Notes: generated from the letters alone by a model not told the origin. Shown: positions 10,306-20,231, counted from the first letter of the stretch. The stretch is 64,000 nucleotides of DNA from Streptomonospora nanhaiensis (GCF_013410565.1 NZ_JACCFO010000001.1:1922001-1986000), one strand, 5' to 3'. A program made the numbers and translations.

Positions 10306-10602
10306 CGCGGTCGTGTCTCCCTTTCACATGCGGTGGCGCGCGCGGGGCGCGGGGGCGGGGCCGGCGGTGCCGGTCGGCGGCGGGCGCCGGCCGGGCCGGG
10401 GCCGCGGACGCGGGGACGGAGGGCCGGCGGGGCCGCCCGCCGGGCCGGCCGCCGCGGCGCCGGAGGGCGGTGCGAGGTGGCTGAAGGGCGGCGCGGGTGC
10501 GCCGCAGGGCGTCCGGCGGCCGCGCCGGGTGCCGGGCGGGTCCGCGTCCGCCGGGGGCGCGGAGCGGTTCGGGGATCGGTTCGGGAGGGCGGGGCGGGGG
10601 GC

Positions 10603-11412
10603 TCAGCGCCCGAGCCAGCCGAAGCTGTCGGCGCTGGCCCCGCTGGGCTGGTACTCCAGGCCGACGTGGCCGGTGTAGCCGCCGGCCTGGGCGGTGGCGA
10701 GCAGGTCCAGGAGCGGCAGGTCTCCGGTGCCGGGTTCGCCGCGCCCGGGGGCGTCGGCGATCTGGATGTGGCCGAGTTCGGCGGCGCGGTCGCGCACCAC
10801 GGCCGCGACGTCGTCGCCGTTGACGGCCAGGTGGTAGAGGTCGGCCAGCAGCGCCACGTTGGGCGCGCCCGCGGCGCGGGCGCGGTCGACGAACGCCGCG
10901 CCGTCGGCGGCGGTGAGCAGCGGGTAGTCCTCGGCGCCGCTGAGGGGTTCGATGAGCACGGTGCCGCCGACCCGGCCGAGCGCCTTGGCGGCGGTGACGG
11001 TGTTCAGCAGGGCGGTCTCGTCCTGCTCGGCGGGGTCCACGCCCGCCAGGCGCAGGCCGTAGAGGGCGTTGAACATGGTGGTGCCGGTGCGCTCGGCGAT
11101 CGCGGCGACCACCTCCAGGTTGTCGCGCACCTCCTGGACGCGGTCGGGATGGGACAGCACGCCCCGGTCGGGGCCGGGCAGCCGCCCGGCGAAGAGGTTG
11201 AGGCCGGTGAGGCGGACCCCGGCGTCGGTGACGGCGGCGACGAAGGCGTCGACCTCGGAGTCGGCGGGGACCGCCCGCTCGAAGGGCCACCAGAACTCCA
11301 CCGCCTCGAACCCGGCGGCCCGGGCGGCGGCCGGGCGCTGGAGCAGCGGAAGCTCGGTGAACACCAGGGAGCAGTTCACGGTGTAGGGCAGGGTCGGCAC
11401 GGTGCGGCTCAC
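10603..11412 (-). CDS. hyi: Hydroxypyruvate isomerase
   Basis: 269 residues, close to E. coli Hyi (258). A xylose-isomerase-like TIM barrel that interconverts hydroxypyruvate and tartronate semialdehyde. It begins LPYTVNCSLVFTELPLLQR, a family signature, and shows GFEAVEFWWPF, TMFNALYGLR, the metal-binding Glu in LIEPLSGAEDYPL, LLADLYHLAVNGDD, IQIADAPGRGEPGTG and the final Glu of VGLEYQPSG. GTG start at 11412 with GGAGGCGAGCC upstream. First gene of the hyi-glxR-gcl operon. Its promoter (TTGACA at 11590-11585, 17 bp, CAGACT at 11567-11562) is followed by the twin operators at 11519-11554. Confidence 0.92.
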   Translation of the reverse strand: MSRTVPTLPYTVNCSLVFTELPLLQRPAAARAAGFEAVEFWWPFERAVPADSEVDAFVAAVTDAGVRLTGLNLFAGRLPGPDRGVLSHPDRVQEVRDNLEVVAAIAERTGTTMFNALYGLRLAGVDPAEQDETALLNTVTAAKALGRVGGTVLIEPLSGAEDYPLLTAADGAAFVDRARAAGAPNVALLADLYHLAVNGDDVAAVVRDRAAELGHIQIADAPGRGEPGTGDLPLLDLLATAQAGGYTGHVGLEYQPSGASADSFGWLGR

Positions 11413-11518
11413 GGCTCGCCTCCTCGGGCGCGAAGCGTCGTCTGCGGCTGGGTGGCGGGAGAGGAGCGCGGCGCCGAAAGGGCGGCCGCGGGGGCGAACT
11501 CCGCTACGGAAGGCTCAT

Positions 11519-11554
11519 TTCCACTTCGCGGAATTTGCTTTTCACTTGAAGGAA
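11519..11554. promoter_or_regulatory. Tandem 15-bp operators of the hyi-glxR-gcl promoter
   Basis: TTCCACTTCGCGGAA (11519-11533) and TTTCACTTGAAGGAA (11540-11554), both TTyC-N7-GGAA inverted repeats, 21 bp apart (two helix turns). They lie just after the hyi -10 box, where a repressor would block RNA polymerase, and between hyi and the divergent iclR. The same type of pair occurs before malate synthase (55253-55287). Confidence 0.7.
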
Positions 11555-11561
11555 TGGCATG

Positions 11562-11590
11562 AGTCTGTGCCAGCCCTGGGGGCTTGTCAA
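11562..11590 (-). promoter_or_regulatory. Promoter of hyi-glxR-gcl
   Basis: Perfect -35 TTGACA (11590-11585), 17-bp spacer, weak -10 CAGACT (11567-11562). The operator pair starts 7 bp further on. Confidence 0.55.
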
Positions 11591-11730
11591 CCACCCCAAT
11601 GGGAGGACGGCCGCCTTTATCCGGCTTCTGTATGGCGGAGCTCGGCTTCTACAATCCGAAACAGCACCCGCAGGCGCTCCCGCCGGAACCCCCGGCGCCG
11701 AGCGGCGGCACTGGGAAGGGAGCACCGGAC

Positions 11731-12528
11731 GTGGCAACGCCATCGGCGGCGGCCGACGCCGCCGACACCCCGGCCAAGGCGCGCGGCGGGGGCGTGCAGT
11801 CGCTCGACCGCGCCTTCGCCCTGCTGGAGATCATGGCCGACGCGGGCGGCGAGATCTCCCTCAGCCAGCTCGCGGAGTCCTCCGGGCTGCCCCTGCCGAC
11901 CATCCACCGCATCATCCGCACCCTGGTGGGCAAGGGCTACGTGCGCCAGCTCCCCTCACGGCGCTACGCGCTCGGCCCCCGGCTCATCGGGCTGGGCGAC
12001 AGCGCCTCGCGGATGCTGGGCACCTGGGCGCGCCCGCACCTGACCCACCTGGTCGAGGAACTCGGCGAGACCGCCAACCTGGCCATGCTCGACGGCGACA
12101 AGGTGGTCTACGTCGCCCAGGTCCCCTCCCAGCACGCCATGCGGATGTTCACCGAGGTCGGCCGGCGGGTCCCCGCGCACTCGGCGGGGGTGGGCAAGGC
12201 ACTGCTCGCCCAGCTCCCCGACCGGGAGGCCATGGCGGTGCTGCACCGCGCGGGCATGCCCGCGGCGACGGACCGCACCATCACCACCCCCGACGCCTTC
12301 GCCGCCGAGATCACCCGCATCCGCGAGCGCGGCTACGCCATCGACGACGGCGAGCAGGAGGTCGGCGTCCGCTGCCTGGCGGTCCCGGTCCGGGGCGGAC
12401 CCGCCATGATGGCGGTCTCGATCTCGGGCCCGGAGGCCCGTGTCAGCTGGGAGTTCGTCACCAGGGCCGCCCCCATCGTCCAGCGCGCCGCAGCCGAACT
12501 GGCCGCCGACCTCGACCACCGCGAGTAG
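11731..12528 (+). CDS. IclR-family transcriptional regulator of glyoxylate genes
   Basis: 265 residues from GTG 11731, which has AAGGGAG 9 nt upstream; the in-frame 49 codons before it cross the divergent regulatory region. The N-terminal winged helix (about 22-85) shows GVQSLDRAFALLEIMAD, SLSQLAESSGLPLPTIHRII and YALGPRLIGLG. The effector domain includes HLVEELGETANLAMLDGDKVVYV, VPAHSAGVGKALLAQLP and GVRCLAVPV. It is divergent from hyi-glxR-gcl, as AllR/GclR-type repressors often are, so I infer control by glyoxylate or a related acid. The likely sites are the TTyC-N7-rGAA pairs here and before aceB. A perfect hairpin separates it from convergent era. Confidence 0.88.
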   Translation: MATPSAAADAADTPAKARGGGVQSLDRAFALLEIMADAGGEISLSQLAESSGLPLPTIHRIIRTLVGKGYVRQLPSRRYALGPRLIGLGDSASRMLGTWARPHLTHLVEELGETANLAMLDGDKVVYVAQVPSQHAMRMFTEVGRRVPAHSAGVGKALLAQLPDREAMAVLHRAGMPAATDRTITTPDAFAAEITRIRERGYAIDDGEQEVGVRCLAVPVRGGPAMMAVSISGPEARVSWEFVTRAAPIVQRAAAELAADLDHRE

Positions 12529-12538
12529 CGCCGGGCGC

Positions 12539-12566
12539 GGGCCGCGCCGCGTCCGCGGCGCGGCCC
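12539..12566. terminator. Bidirectional terminator between iclR and era
   Basis: A perfect 12-bp GC stem with a 4-nt loop (GTCC) between convergent genes. No T tract. Confidence 0.7.
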
Positions 12567-12568
12567 CC

Positions 12569-13537
12569 TCACGTCTGCTGGTCGAACCCCAGCCGGCGCA
12601 ACTGCTTGGGGTCGCGCTGCCAGTCCTTGGCCACCTTCACCCGCAGGTCGAGGTAGACGCGGGTGCCCAGCAGCGCCTCGATCTGCCGGCGGGCCGCCGA
12701 GCCGACCTCCCGCAGGCGGGCGCCCTTGGCGCCGATCACGATGGCCTTCTGGCTGGAGCGCTCCACATACAGCGAGGCGTAGATGTCGATCAGCTCGCGC
12801 CCGGGGCGGGAGTTCTCGCGCGGCGCCATCTCGTCGACCACCACGGCGATGGAGTGCGGCAGCTCGTCGCGCACGCCCTCCAGGGACGCCTCGCGGATCA
12901 GCTCGGCCACCAGCATCTCGTCGGGCTCGTCGGTGAGGTCGCCGTCGGGGTACAGCGGCGGCCCCTCCGGCAGGTGGCCGCACAGCACGTCGGCCACGGT
13001 GTCGACCTGGAAGCCGCTCTGCGCCGACACCGGCACGATGTCGGCCCACTCCCCCAGCTGCTCCACCGCCATGAGCTGCCTGGTGACACCCGCGCGGTCG
13101 GTGCGGTCGGTCTTGGTGACCAGCGCGACCACCGGGGTGTCGCGCTGGGCGGCCAGCTCGCGGGCGATGTAGGTGTCCCCCCGGCCGATGGGCTCGTCGG
13201 CGGGCAGGCAGAAGGCGATCACGTCGACCTCGACCAGCGTGGAGCGCACCAGGCTGTCCAGGCGCTCGCCCAGCAGCGTGCGCGGCTTGTGCAGCCCGGG
13301 GGTGTCCACGATGATGAGCTGGGCGTCCTCGCGGTGCACGATGCCGCGCACGGTGCGCCGCGTGGTCTGCGGGCGGTCGCTGGTGATGGCCACCTTCTGG
13401 CCCACCAGCGCGTTCATCAGGGTCGACTTGCCCACGTTGGGGCGGCCGACGAAGCAGGCGAACCCGCTGCGGAAGCCCTCCGGGTAGGAGGGCATGGGCA
13501 GCGGCGCGCGCAGCTTCTCAAGGTCGAGGTCGTCCAT
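12569..13537 (-). CDS. era: GTPase Era
   Basis: 322 residues. GTPase needed for 16S rRNA 3'-end maturation and 30S assembly. G1 GRPNVGKST at 31-39, the G2 region with QTTRRTVRG, G3 DTPGLH at 78-83, G4 TKTD, then the C-terminal KH domain with VIGAKGARLREVG. The N-terminal ~25 residues are a short actinobacterial extension. The ATG at 13537 follows TGGAGAG. Last gene of a minus-strand cluster phoH-ybeY-CNNM/CBS-deaminase-like-era, an order conserved in Streptomyces. It ends against the perfect hairpin shared with iclR. Confidence 0.96.
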   Translation of the reverse strand: MDDLDLEKLRAPLPMPSYPEGFRSGFACFVGRPNVGKSTLMNALVGQKVAITSDRPQTTRRTVRGIVHREDAQLIIVDTPGLHKPRTLLGERLDSLVRSTLVEVDVIAFCLPADEPIGRGDTYIARELAAQRDTPVVALVTKTDRTDRAGVTRQLMAVEQLGEWADIVPVSAQSGFQVDTVADVLCGHLPEGPPLYPDGDLTDEPDEMLVAELIREASLEGVRDELPHSIAVVVDEMAPRENSRPGRELIDIYASLYVERSSQKAIVIGAKGARLREVGSAARRQIEALLGTRVYLDLRVKVAKDWQRDPKQLRRLGFDQQT

Positions 13538-13608
13538 CTCTCCAGTCTCATCCGCTCCCTGCGCGGTGCTCCACCGCGCCGGGGATCGAGCGTTGCTCCG
13601 CGCCGGGG

Positions 13609-13959
13609 TCAGGACCGCACGGCGCGGACCGGGGTGCCGTCGACGTCGGCGAACACCACCAGCGGGGTCTTCATGTCGGCGGCCGCGGCGGTGTCGGCCT
13701 CCGCCGGGGTGGTGGAGGGGGTCACCACCGCCGCGGCCTCCAGGGATTCGGCGCCGCTGGAGACGGCCGCCGCGACGGCGGCCTGCAGCGCCGACAGCCG
13801 CAGCGACGGCAGGTCCACGGTGGCCGCCGTGTAGGTGCGGCCGGTCTCGTCGCGCACCGCGGCGCCCTCGGCGGCACCGGTGCGGGCGCGCGTGGCGCGG
13901 GCCAGTGTTATCAGCTTGTCGTCCTCGGGGCCGAGGTCGACCGCGGCCAACTCACTCAC
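13609..13959 (-). CDS. Cytidine deaminase-like protein without zinc ligands
   Basis: 116 residues from a GTG with GGAGAG about 10 nt upstream. It resembles the small cytidine deaminase-like proteins found between the CNNM/CBS gene and era in Streptomyces: LITLARATRARTGAAEGAAVRDETGRTYTAATVDLP followed by LSALQAAVAAAVSSGAESLEAAAVV. The H/C-A-E and P-C-x-x-C zinc-binding motifs of true cytidine deaminases are absent and the protein contains no cysteine at all. So a catalytic role is unlikely; it may be a structural or regulatory relic. The co-directional neighbours are 49 nt (upstream) and 71 nt (downstream) away, consistent with one operon. Confidence 0.8.
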   Translation of the reverse strand: MSELAAVDLGPEDDKLITLARATRARTGAAEGAAVRDETGRTYTAATVDLPSLRLSALQAAVAAAVSSGAESLEAAAVVTPSTTPAEADTAAAADMKTPLVVFADVDGTPVRAVRS

Positions 13960-14008
13960 TGCTGTGCACTCTCCTCGTCGGGCGGGTGGGACACGCGGCC
14001 GGGCGGGG

Positions 14009-15415
14009 TCACCGCCCCTCGTCCGGCTGGGGGGCGACGGCCTCCACGAGCACCGTGGCCGTCTGGTTGCGGCGGCCCACCGTGTCCTCGGCGGTCAGCC
14101 GCAACCCAGCGTAGACGGCCTGGGAACCGGTGATGGGCACCCGGCCCAGCGCGTAGGCGAGCAGGCCCCCGACCGTCTCGACCTCGGGCACGTCCAGCTC
14201 GGCGCCGAACAGCTCGGCCAGCTCACCCAGCGGCAGCCGCGCCGTGACACGCGCCCGGCCCTCGCCCAGCCGCTCGATCGGCGGGATCTCGTCGTCGTAC
14301 TCGTCGGTGATCTCGCCGACGATCTCCTCCACGATGTCCTCGATGGTGACCAGTCCGGCGGTGCCGCCGTACTCGTCGATGACCACGGCCACGTGGATGC
14401 GCCGCTGCTGCATGTCGCGCAGCAGCTCGTCGATCGGCTTGGAGTCGGGCACGAAGGTGGGCGCGCGCATGACCGTCTCGACGGTCGCCGCGGGGTCGCC
14501 GCCGGCCGCCGCGCCCCGCGCCGCGCCGCCGTCCTCCTCGCGCGCCCAGTCGCGGCGGATGCGGGCCACCAGGTCCTTGAGGTAGACCACGCCCACCACG
14601 TCGTCCTCGTCGGCGCCCAGCACCGGTATCCGGGAGAACCCGCTGCGCAGCGCCAGGGTCAGCCCGTCGTCCAGCGAGGCGTCGCGCTCCACGAACACGA
14701 TGTCGGTGCGCGGCACCATCACCTCGCGCACGGAGGTGTCGTCCAGCTTGAACACCGAGTGGATCATCTGCCGCTCGTCGGCGTCGATCACGTGCCCGCG
14801 CTCGGCGAGGTCCACCAGCCGGCGCAGCTCGCTCTCGCTGGTGAACGGCCCCTCGCGGTCGCCGATGGTGCGCGGGGTCAGCGCCCGGCCCAGCCGGACC
14901 AGCGTGTGGGTGAGGGGCCGCAGCAGCGGCGCCACGGGCGCCAGGACGGTGACGCTGGCGCCGGCCAGCGCGGGCGCGAACTGCCGGCCCAGGATGCGCG
15001 GGGTGACCCCCACGAGCACGAAGTCCACCACCGACATCACCAGCACCGCGCTCACCACCGCGGGCCAGCCCGCGCCCAGCCACCCGGCGAACCCGACGGT
15101 CAGCGCCACCGCCGCCACGACCTCGCAGAAGACGCGCAGCAGCAGCACCATGTTCAGGTGCCCGGCGGGCTCGGCCAGCACCGCGCGCAGCCGCCGGGTG
15201 CCGGGGCGGTCGTCGTCGGCGAGGTCGCCGGTCATGCCGGCGGCCCGGGCGACGGCGACCTCGGCGCTGACGAAGAACGCCGCCGCGAGCGCGAACACGG
15301 CGGCGGCCGGAAAGACGTAGAGCGGCGCCAGGGCGGCCTGGTCGAAGGCCGCCGCGAGCGGATGCGGCCCCGGCGACGCGGCGGGGACGAGCGGGACCGC
15401 CGTGCCCGGGGTCAT
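14009..15415 (-). CDS. CNNM/CorC-type membrane protein with CBS domains (hemolysin family)
   Basis: 468 residues. An N-terminal DUF21 membrane domain has about four helices, beginning around [21 protein letters not shown], up to residue ~165. Next come a CBS pair (from [20 protein letters not shown] to [19 protein letters not shown]) and a C-terminal CorC/HlyC domain ([34 protein letters not shown]). Relatives act in Mg2+/Co2+ transport or its control; the hemolysin label is historical. The ATG at 15415 overlaps the ybeY stop (ATGA), so the two are coupled. A Gly/Ala insert interrupts the first CBS domain near residue 300. Confidence 0.9.
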   Translation of the reverse strand: MTPGTAVPLVPAASPGPHPLAAAFDQAALAPLYVFPAAAVFALAAAFFVSAEVAVARAAGMTGDLADDDRPGTRRLRAVLAEPAGHLNMVLLLRVFCEVVAAVALTVGFAGWLGAGWPAVVSAVLVMSVVDFVLVGVTPRILGRQFAPALAGASVTVLAPVAPLLRPLTHTLVRLGRALTPRTIGDREGPFTSESELRRLVDLAERGHVIDADERQMIHSVFKLDDTSVREVMVPRTDIVFVERDASLDDGLTLALRSGFSRIPVLGADEDDVVGVVYLKDLVARIRRDWAREEDGGAARGAAAGGDPAATVETVMRAPTFVPDSKPIDELLRDMQQRRIHVAVVIDEYGGTAGLVTIEDIVEEIVGEITDEYDDEIPPIERLGEGRARVTARLPLGELAELFGAELDVPEVETVGGLLAYALGRVPITGSQAVYAGLRLTAEDTVGRRNQTATVLVEAVAPQPDEGR

Positions 15416-15903
15416 CTGGGGGTGTTCTCCCGCGTCTCAGCGCGGTCGTCGGTCTCGGCGGCCCGCCAGCCCGCCAGCAGTTCGCCCTGGAGCCCGAACA
15501 TCTCCTTGTGCTCGTCGGGTTCGGCGTGGTCGTAGCCGAGCAGGTGCAGGATGCCGTGCGTGCACAGCAGGTCGATCTCCTCCTGCGCGCTGTGCCCGGC
15601 CTTCTCGGCCTGGCGCGCGGCGACCTGGGGGCAGATGATCACGTCGCCCAGGACGCCGGGCTCGGAGGGGCGGTCCTGGCCGCCGGGCCGCAGCTCGTCC
15701 ATGGGGAAAGAGAGGACGTCGGTGGGGCCGGGTTCGTCCATCCAGCGGACGTGCAGTTCGGCCATCGGCTCCTCGTCCACCAGGACGACGGACAGCTCCG
15801 CCAGCGGGTGGACCCGCATGGCGTCGAGGACGAAGCGGGCCAGCCGCGACAGCCGCTCCTCGTCCACCGGGACGCCGGACTCGTTCGCGACGTCAATGCT
15901 CAT
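15412..15903 (-). CDS. ybeY: Endoribonuclease YbeY (rRNA maturation factor)
   Basis: 163 residues. The zinc-binding motif [11 protein letters not shown] is at 116-126 with ligands His116, His120 and His126. The upstream conserved stretch is [19 protein letters not shown], followed by [11 protein letters not shown]. YbeY is involved in 16S rRNA 3'-end processing and 70S quality control. The stop codon overlaps the start of the CNNM/CBS gene by 4 nt. It lies 121 nt behind phoH, the usual phoH-ybeY arrangement. The C-terminal ~20 residues after WRAAE are charged and not conserved. Confidence 0.95.
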   Translation of the reverse strand: MSIDVANESGVPVDEERLSRLARFVLDAMRVHPLAELSVVLVDEEPMAELHVRWMDEPGPTDVLSFPMDELRPGGQDRPSEPGVLGDVIICPQVAARQAEKAGHSAQEEIDLLCTHGILHLLGYDHAEPDEHKEMFGLQGELLAGWRAAETDDRAETRENTPR

Positions 15904-16024
15904 GGGTCAGCGCGCCTTCATGTCGTATGGGTGTCGGAAGCCGCGGCGGCCGCCCCGGGTGGCGGGCGCCGCGACGGGCGGCGCGCCGGCCGGGGCGCGC
16001 CGCCCGCGGAACGCTAGCGGACGG

Positions 16025-17074
<1,050 letters not shown>

Positions 17075-17248
17075 GATGTGGCCTTGCGGCCGTCTCGCCC
17101 CTACCTCTCGAATGTCCGGGTCACGGGTGTGGATCGCTGGTGCGGCGGTCCGCGCCGGGGGATGGGAGCACCGTGGCGACAGTGGACTGCAGCGAACGGT
17201 GTCGTCTGCCCAAAGTCTACCAACGGCGCAGATGCCGACCCCAGGGGT

Positions 17249-17605
17249 TTATCCGGGGGGCCACTCCAGGCCGCGGCCGCCCAGCAGGTGGCCGTGCAGG
17301 TGGAACACGGTCTGGCCGGCGCCCGAACCGGTGTTGAAGACCAGGCGGTAGCCGGTCTCGGCGATGCCCTCGGATTCGGCGATGGCGTGCGCCTCGCGCG
17401 CGATCTCGTCGAGCAGGCCGGTGCCGGCCCGGGCGGCGCCCGCGGCGTCGGGGTAGTGGTCGCGCGGGACGAGCAGCACGTGCGTGGGCGCCTGCGGGTT
17501 GATGTCGCGGAAGGCCACGACGCGCTCGCCCTGGCGGACGATGTCGGCGGGGGCCTCGCCCGCGGCGATCTTGCAGAACAGGCAGTCGGGGTCGTAGGTG
17601 CTCAC
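17249..17605 (-). CDS. HIT-family (histidine triad) nucleotide-binding protein
   Basis: 118 residues from GTG 17605 with GGAGG upstream; the 71 in-frame codons before it are Arg/Ala-rich noise. It begins with the Hint-type CLFCKIAAGE (CX2C), then AFRDINPQAPTHVLLVPRDHYP, and ends with the triad HLHGHLLGG, here HxHxH where most members have HVHxH. Hint proteins hydrolyse nucleoside phosphoramidates. Typical length and gene order upstream of phoH for actinomycetes. Divergent from the sigma-factor gene at 18017; the 411 bp between them hold no gene. Confidence 0.92.
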   Translation of the reverse strand: MSTYDPDCLFCKIAAGEAPADIVRQGERVVAFRDINPQAPTHVLLVPRDHYPDAAGAARAGTGLLDEIAREAHAIAESEGIAETGYRLVFNTGSGAGQTVFHLHGHLLGGRGLEWPPG

Positions 17606-18016
17606 CTGTGGGTCGTCCTCCCTGGCCGGTGGCGCTGGTGCGGGGCGGCGGGCCGCCCGCCGCCGACTCCCCATGATGCCCGAGTGGCGGGTGGTGCGCC
17701 GCGCGCGCCGCCCGCCTGTGGAGGACCGGGCGGCCCGGCGGGCGGCCCCCTTCGGGCGCCCGGCCGCAAGCGGTCGGCGGGTGAGGTCTTGCCCTCCGCG
17801 GGGTCCGCCCGCCCTCACCCGCGGGGGGCGTCCCGGGCCCGGCCGCGCGGGCTATTCTGTTGCTTCGCGTAACTACCCCCGCGCCGTCCTGTACTGTCGG
17901 CAACCCCGCTGCCCGTGGCCGCGGGGCTTGTGCGGCCGTGCCTTCGCTCCGGCGGGGTCGGTTTCGCGCTCAGCGTCCGATCGCAGCACCAACGAGGCGG
18001 AACGAGAAGTACAGGT
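17606..18016. other. Intergenic region between divergent HIT and sigma-factor genes
   Basis: 411 bp with promoters for both genes by position. The right part is slightly AT-richer (around 17850-17900). No clear -35/-10 pair or inverted repeat stood out, and the open frames inside look like noise. Confidence 0.5.
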
Positions 18017-18604
18017 ATGCCCTTTCGTAAACCCGGCGACAAGGGCGCGCGTCCTACGGACGTGACTGAGACTATGGTCGCGGGGGCCACGGCGGCGTCG
18101 ATGACCGCCGAATGGGACGCCGACAAGGCCGTCACCCAGCTCTACAGCGAGCAGTACCGCCCGCTGGTCCGGCTGGCCACCCTCCTCGTTCGCGACTTCG
18201 CCACCGCCGAAGAGGTCGTGCAGGACGCCTTCGTCGCGATGCACGGCGCCTGGCGGCGCCTGCGCGACCCCAACAAGGCCCTGTCCTACCTGCGCCAATC
18301 CGTGGTCAACCGGGCCCGTTCGGTTCTGCGGCACCGCGCCGTGGTAGAAAAGCACGCGCCGAAGGCACTGCCCGACGCTCCCAGCGCCGAACACGGAGCA
18401 TTGGGCGAACTGGAGCGCGCGGCGGTCATCGAGGCACTGCGGGCGCTGCCCACCCGGCAGCGGGAGGCGATCGTCCTGCGGTACTACGGTGACCTGTCCG
18501 AGGCGCAGATCGCCGACGCCATGGGGATCAGCCGCGGTGCCGTCAAGAGCCACACGGCACGGGGCATCGCCGCGCTCCGCTCTGTTCTGGAGCAGACGAC
18601 ATGA
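18017..18604 (+). CDS. RNA polymerase sigma factor, SigE/ECF family
   Basis: 195 residues from ATG 18017 with GAGAAG 9 nt upstream. Region 2 covers about 38-105: LYSEQYRPLVRLATLLVRDFATAEEVVQDAFVAM, with AWRRLRDPNKALSYLRQSVVNRARS. Region 4 with its helix-turn-helix covers about 135-190: ALPTRQREAIVLRYYGDLSEAQIADAMGISRGAVKSHTARGIAALR. There is no SnoaL-type C-terminal extension. The stop codon overlaps the next ATG (ATGA), tying it to a membrane protein that is probably its anti-sigma factor. The promoter it recognises, and the signal, are unknown. The N-terminal ~35 residues are not conserved. Confidence 0.92.
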   Translation: MPFRKPGDKGARPTDVTETMVAGATAASMTAEWDADKAVTQLYSEQYRPLVRLATLLVRDFATAEEVVQDAFVAMHGAWRRLRDPNKALSYLRQSVVNRARSVLRHRAVVEKHAPKALPDAPSAEHGALGELERAAVIEALRALPTRQREAIVLRYYGDLSEAQIADAMGISRGAVKSHTARGIAALRSVLEQTT

Positions 18605-19335
18605 CCGAACGACCAGACGACGCCTTCGAGGACCGTCTCCGCGCGATCCTGCGCGCCGAGGCCGACTCCGTCGCCCCCTCCCCCGAGGCGCTGACCGCCA
18701 TCCGGGCCCGCACCCAGCGCAACTCCCGGTTCTGGGCGCTGTTCACGCCGTCGTGGCTGCGGCCGTCGCTGGCGGTGGGCGCCGCCGCGCTGATCGCCGG
18801 CTCGGTGCTGCTGGGCACGCCGCAGGTCCGCGACCAGATCCTGCCGCAGTCGCTGACCTCCCCGGCCGGGGAGGGCGGTGGCGGCGCCGAGCGCCCCGGC
18901 GGCGACCCCGGCGACGACGACCTGGTGGAGTCCGAGCCCACCGACCGCCCCTCCGCGGGCGATCCCCCCAGCGAGGGCTCCGAGCCGTCCACCGACGCCC
19001 TGGCGCCCGAGGCGTCCGCGGACCCCGCCACGCCCTACGGCCCCGCCCAGGCGTGCCCGCCCGACGGTTCCTCCACCGCACCGCCGGTCACCCCCAGCGG
19101 CTCGCCGGAGGAGCCGGACTCCGCGGCGCCGGCCCCCGCCGAGTGCGACGAGCCCGCCGACCCCGCGCCCGAGCCCGGCGGTCCCGGCGGCGACCCCGGC
19201 TCGCCCGACGACTCCACCACCCCGCCCGCGCCGCCCGGCGGCGGCGACGCCGGCGGGGACGGCGAGCAGCCCTCCACCACGCCGCCCAGCTCCTCGGGCG
19301 AGGCCGGCACCGACCCGGTCCTGGAGACCCACTGA
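18601..19335 (+). CDS. Putative anti-sigma factor, single-pass membrane protein
   Basis: 244 residues, coupled to the sigma-factor gene by ATGA. A short cytoplasmic part (1-48) begins with DDAFEDRLRAILRAEADSVAPSPEAL. One membrane helix is at about 57-75 (LAVGAAALIAGSVLLG). The remaining ~165 residues are an extracellular Pro/Gly/Glu/Asp-rich segment with two Cys that could form a disulphide. The zinc motif HX3CX2C of ZAS anti-sigma factors is missing, so the assignment rests on position and topology. Similar small membrane partners follow SigE-type sigma genes in Streptomyces. Confidence 0.65.
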   Translation: MTERPDDAFEDRLRAILRAEADSVAPSPEALTAIRARTQRNSRFWALFTPSWLRPSLAVGAAALIAGSVLLGTPQVRDQILPQSLTSPAGEGGGGAERPGGDPGDDDLVESEPTDRPSAGDPPSEGSEPSTDALAPEASADPATPYGPAQACPPDGSSTAPPVTPSGSPEEPDSAAPAPAECDEPADPAPEPGGPGGDPGSPDDSTTPPAPPGGGDAGGDGEQPSTTPPSSSGEAGTDPVLETH

Positions 19336-19427
19336 CCTCTGGGTCCCGCCCGGCCGGCGGCCCCTCCGCTCTGCCCGGCGCCTCGGGTCCTGCGGTGGCC
19401 GTCCCGCGTTGGCGTTCGGAGCGGGCC

Positions 19428-20180
19428 CTACCAGCGCCCGCAGCGCGCCTGCAGTACCGCCAGCGCCGCCACGCCCGCTGTCGAGGTCCGCAGCACGGTG
19501 GGGCCCAGCAGCGCCCGCACGGCGCCGGCGTCGGCCAGGGCGGCGAGTTCGGCGTCGCTGAACCCGCCCTCGGGGCCCACCACGACCACGATCCCGCCGG
19601 AGGGCTCGCTCGCCGCCACGGCGGCGGGCAGGGGCAGCACGGCCAGCCGCTCCTGTGCGGACTCGTGCAGCACGATCGCCAGGTCCGCCCCCCGCGCCAG
19701 CGCGGCCACGTCGGCGGTGCGCGCGAGGCCGGTGACCTCGGGGATCCGGCTGCGCCGCGCCTGCTTGGCGGCCTCGCGCGCCGCCGAGCGCCACTTGGCC
19801 AGCGCCTTGGCCGCCCGCTCGGGCTTCCAGCGGGTCACGCACCGCTCGGCGGCCCACGGCACCACGCGGTCCACCCCGGCCTCGGTCATGACCTCCACGG
19901 CCAGCTCGCCGCGGTCGCCCTTGGGCAGCGCCTGCACCACGGTCAGCTCCGGGCGCGGCAGGGGGTCGGTGCCGCGCTCCTCGACCGCGCACACGACCGT
20001 GTCCCGGCCGACCTCGGTCACCCGGCAGCGGGCGCGCGTGCCGGCGCCGTCGACCAGGTGGACGGTCTCGCCGGGCTCCAGCCGCCGCACCGCCGCCGCG
20101 TGCCGGCCCTCGGGCCCCGACAGCACGACGGTGTCGGCGGCGAGGTCGCCCGCCTCGGCGAGGAACACCGGTGGGGTCAC
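19428..20180 (-). CDS. rsmE: 16S rRNA (uracil1498-N3)-methyltransferase
   Basis: 250 residues, a SPOUT-class methyltransferase. N-terminal PUA-like part: VVLSGPEGRHAAAVRRLEPGE. The SAM-binding trefoil knot carries IVVVVGPEGGFSDAELAAL and LLGPTVLRTSTAGVAALAVLQ. The central AAERCVTRWKPERAAKALAKWRSAAREAAKQARRSRIPEV is diagnostic of RsmE. GTG start at 20180 with AAGGG about 8 nt upstream. It follows hrcA-dnaJ, as in other actinomycetes, but a terminator-like hairpin lies between dnaJ and rsmE. Confidence 0.94.
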   Translation of the reverse strand: MTPPVFLAEAGDLAADTVVLSGPEGRHAAAVRRLEPGETVHLVDGAGTRARCRVTEVGRDTVVCAVEERGTDPLPRPELTVVQALPKGDRGELAVEVMTEAGVDRVVPWAAERCVTRWKPERAAKALAKWRSAAREAAKQARRSRIPEVTGLARTADVAALARGADLAIVLHESAQERLAVLPLPAAVAASEPSGGIVVVVGPEGGFSDAELAALADAGAVRALLGPTVLRTSTAGVAALAVLQARCGRW

Positions 20181-20231
20181 GTGCGCGCCCTTCTCAACGG
20201 GCGCCGGCCCGGGGGGCTCGGCGCGGGAACC

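Noticed and set aside
7532-10678. Open frame of 1048 codons on the plus strand opposite gcl, glxR and hyi.
   Set aside because: It mirrors three well-recognised minus-strand genes; its sequence is Gly/Ala/Val/His-rich with no domain, as usual for antisense frames at very high GC.
11584-11730. Extra 49 in-frame codons before the iclR start.
   Set aside because: They overlap the hyi -35 region, are Pro-rich without family match, and a better start with SD exists at 11731.
17249-17818. Longer HIT protein with a 71-residue N-terminal extension.
   Set aside because: The extension is Arg/Ala-rich noise; the Hint domain starts at GTG 17605 with an SD before it.
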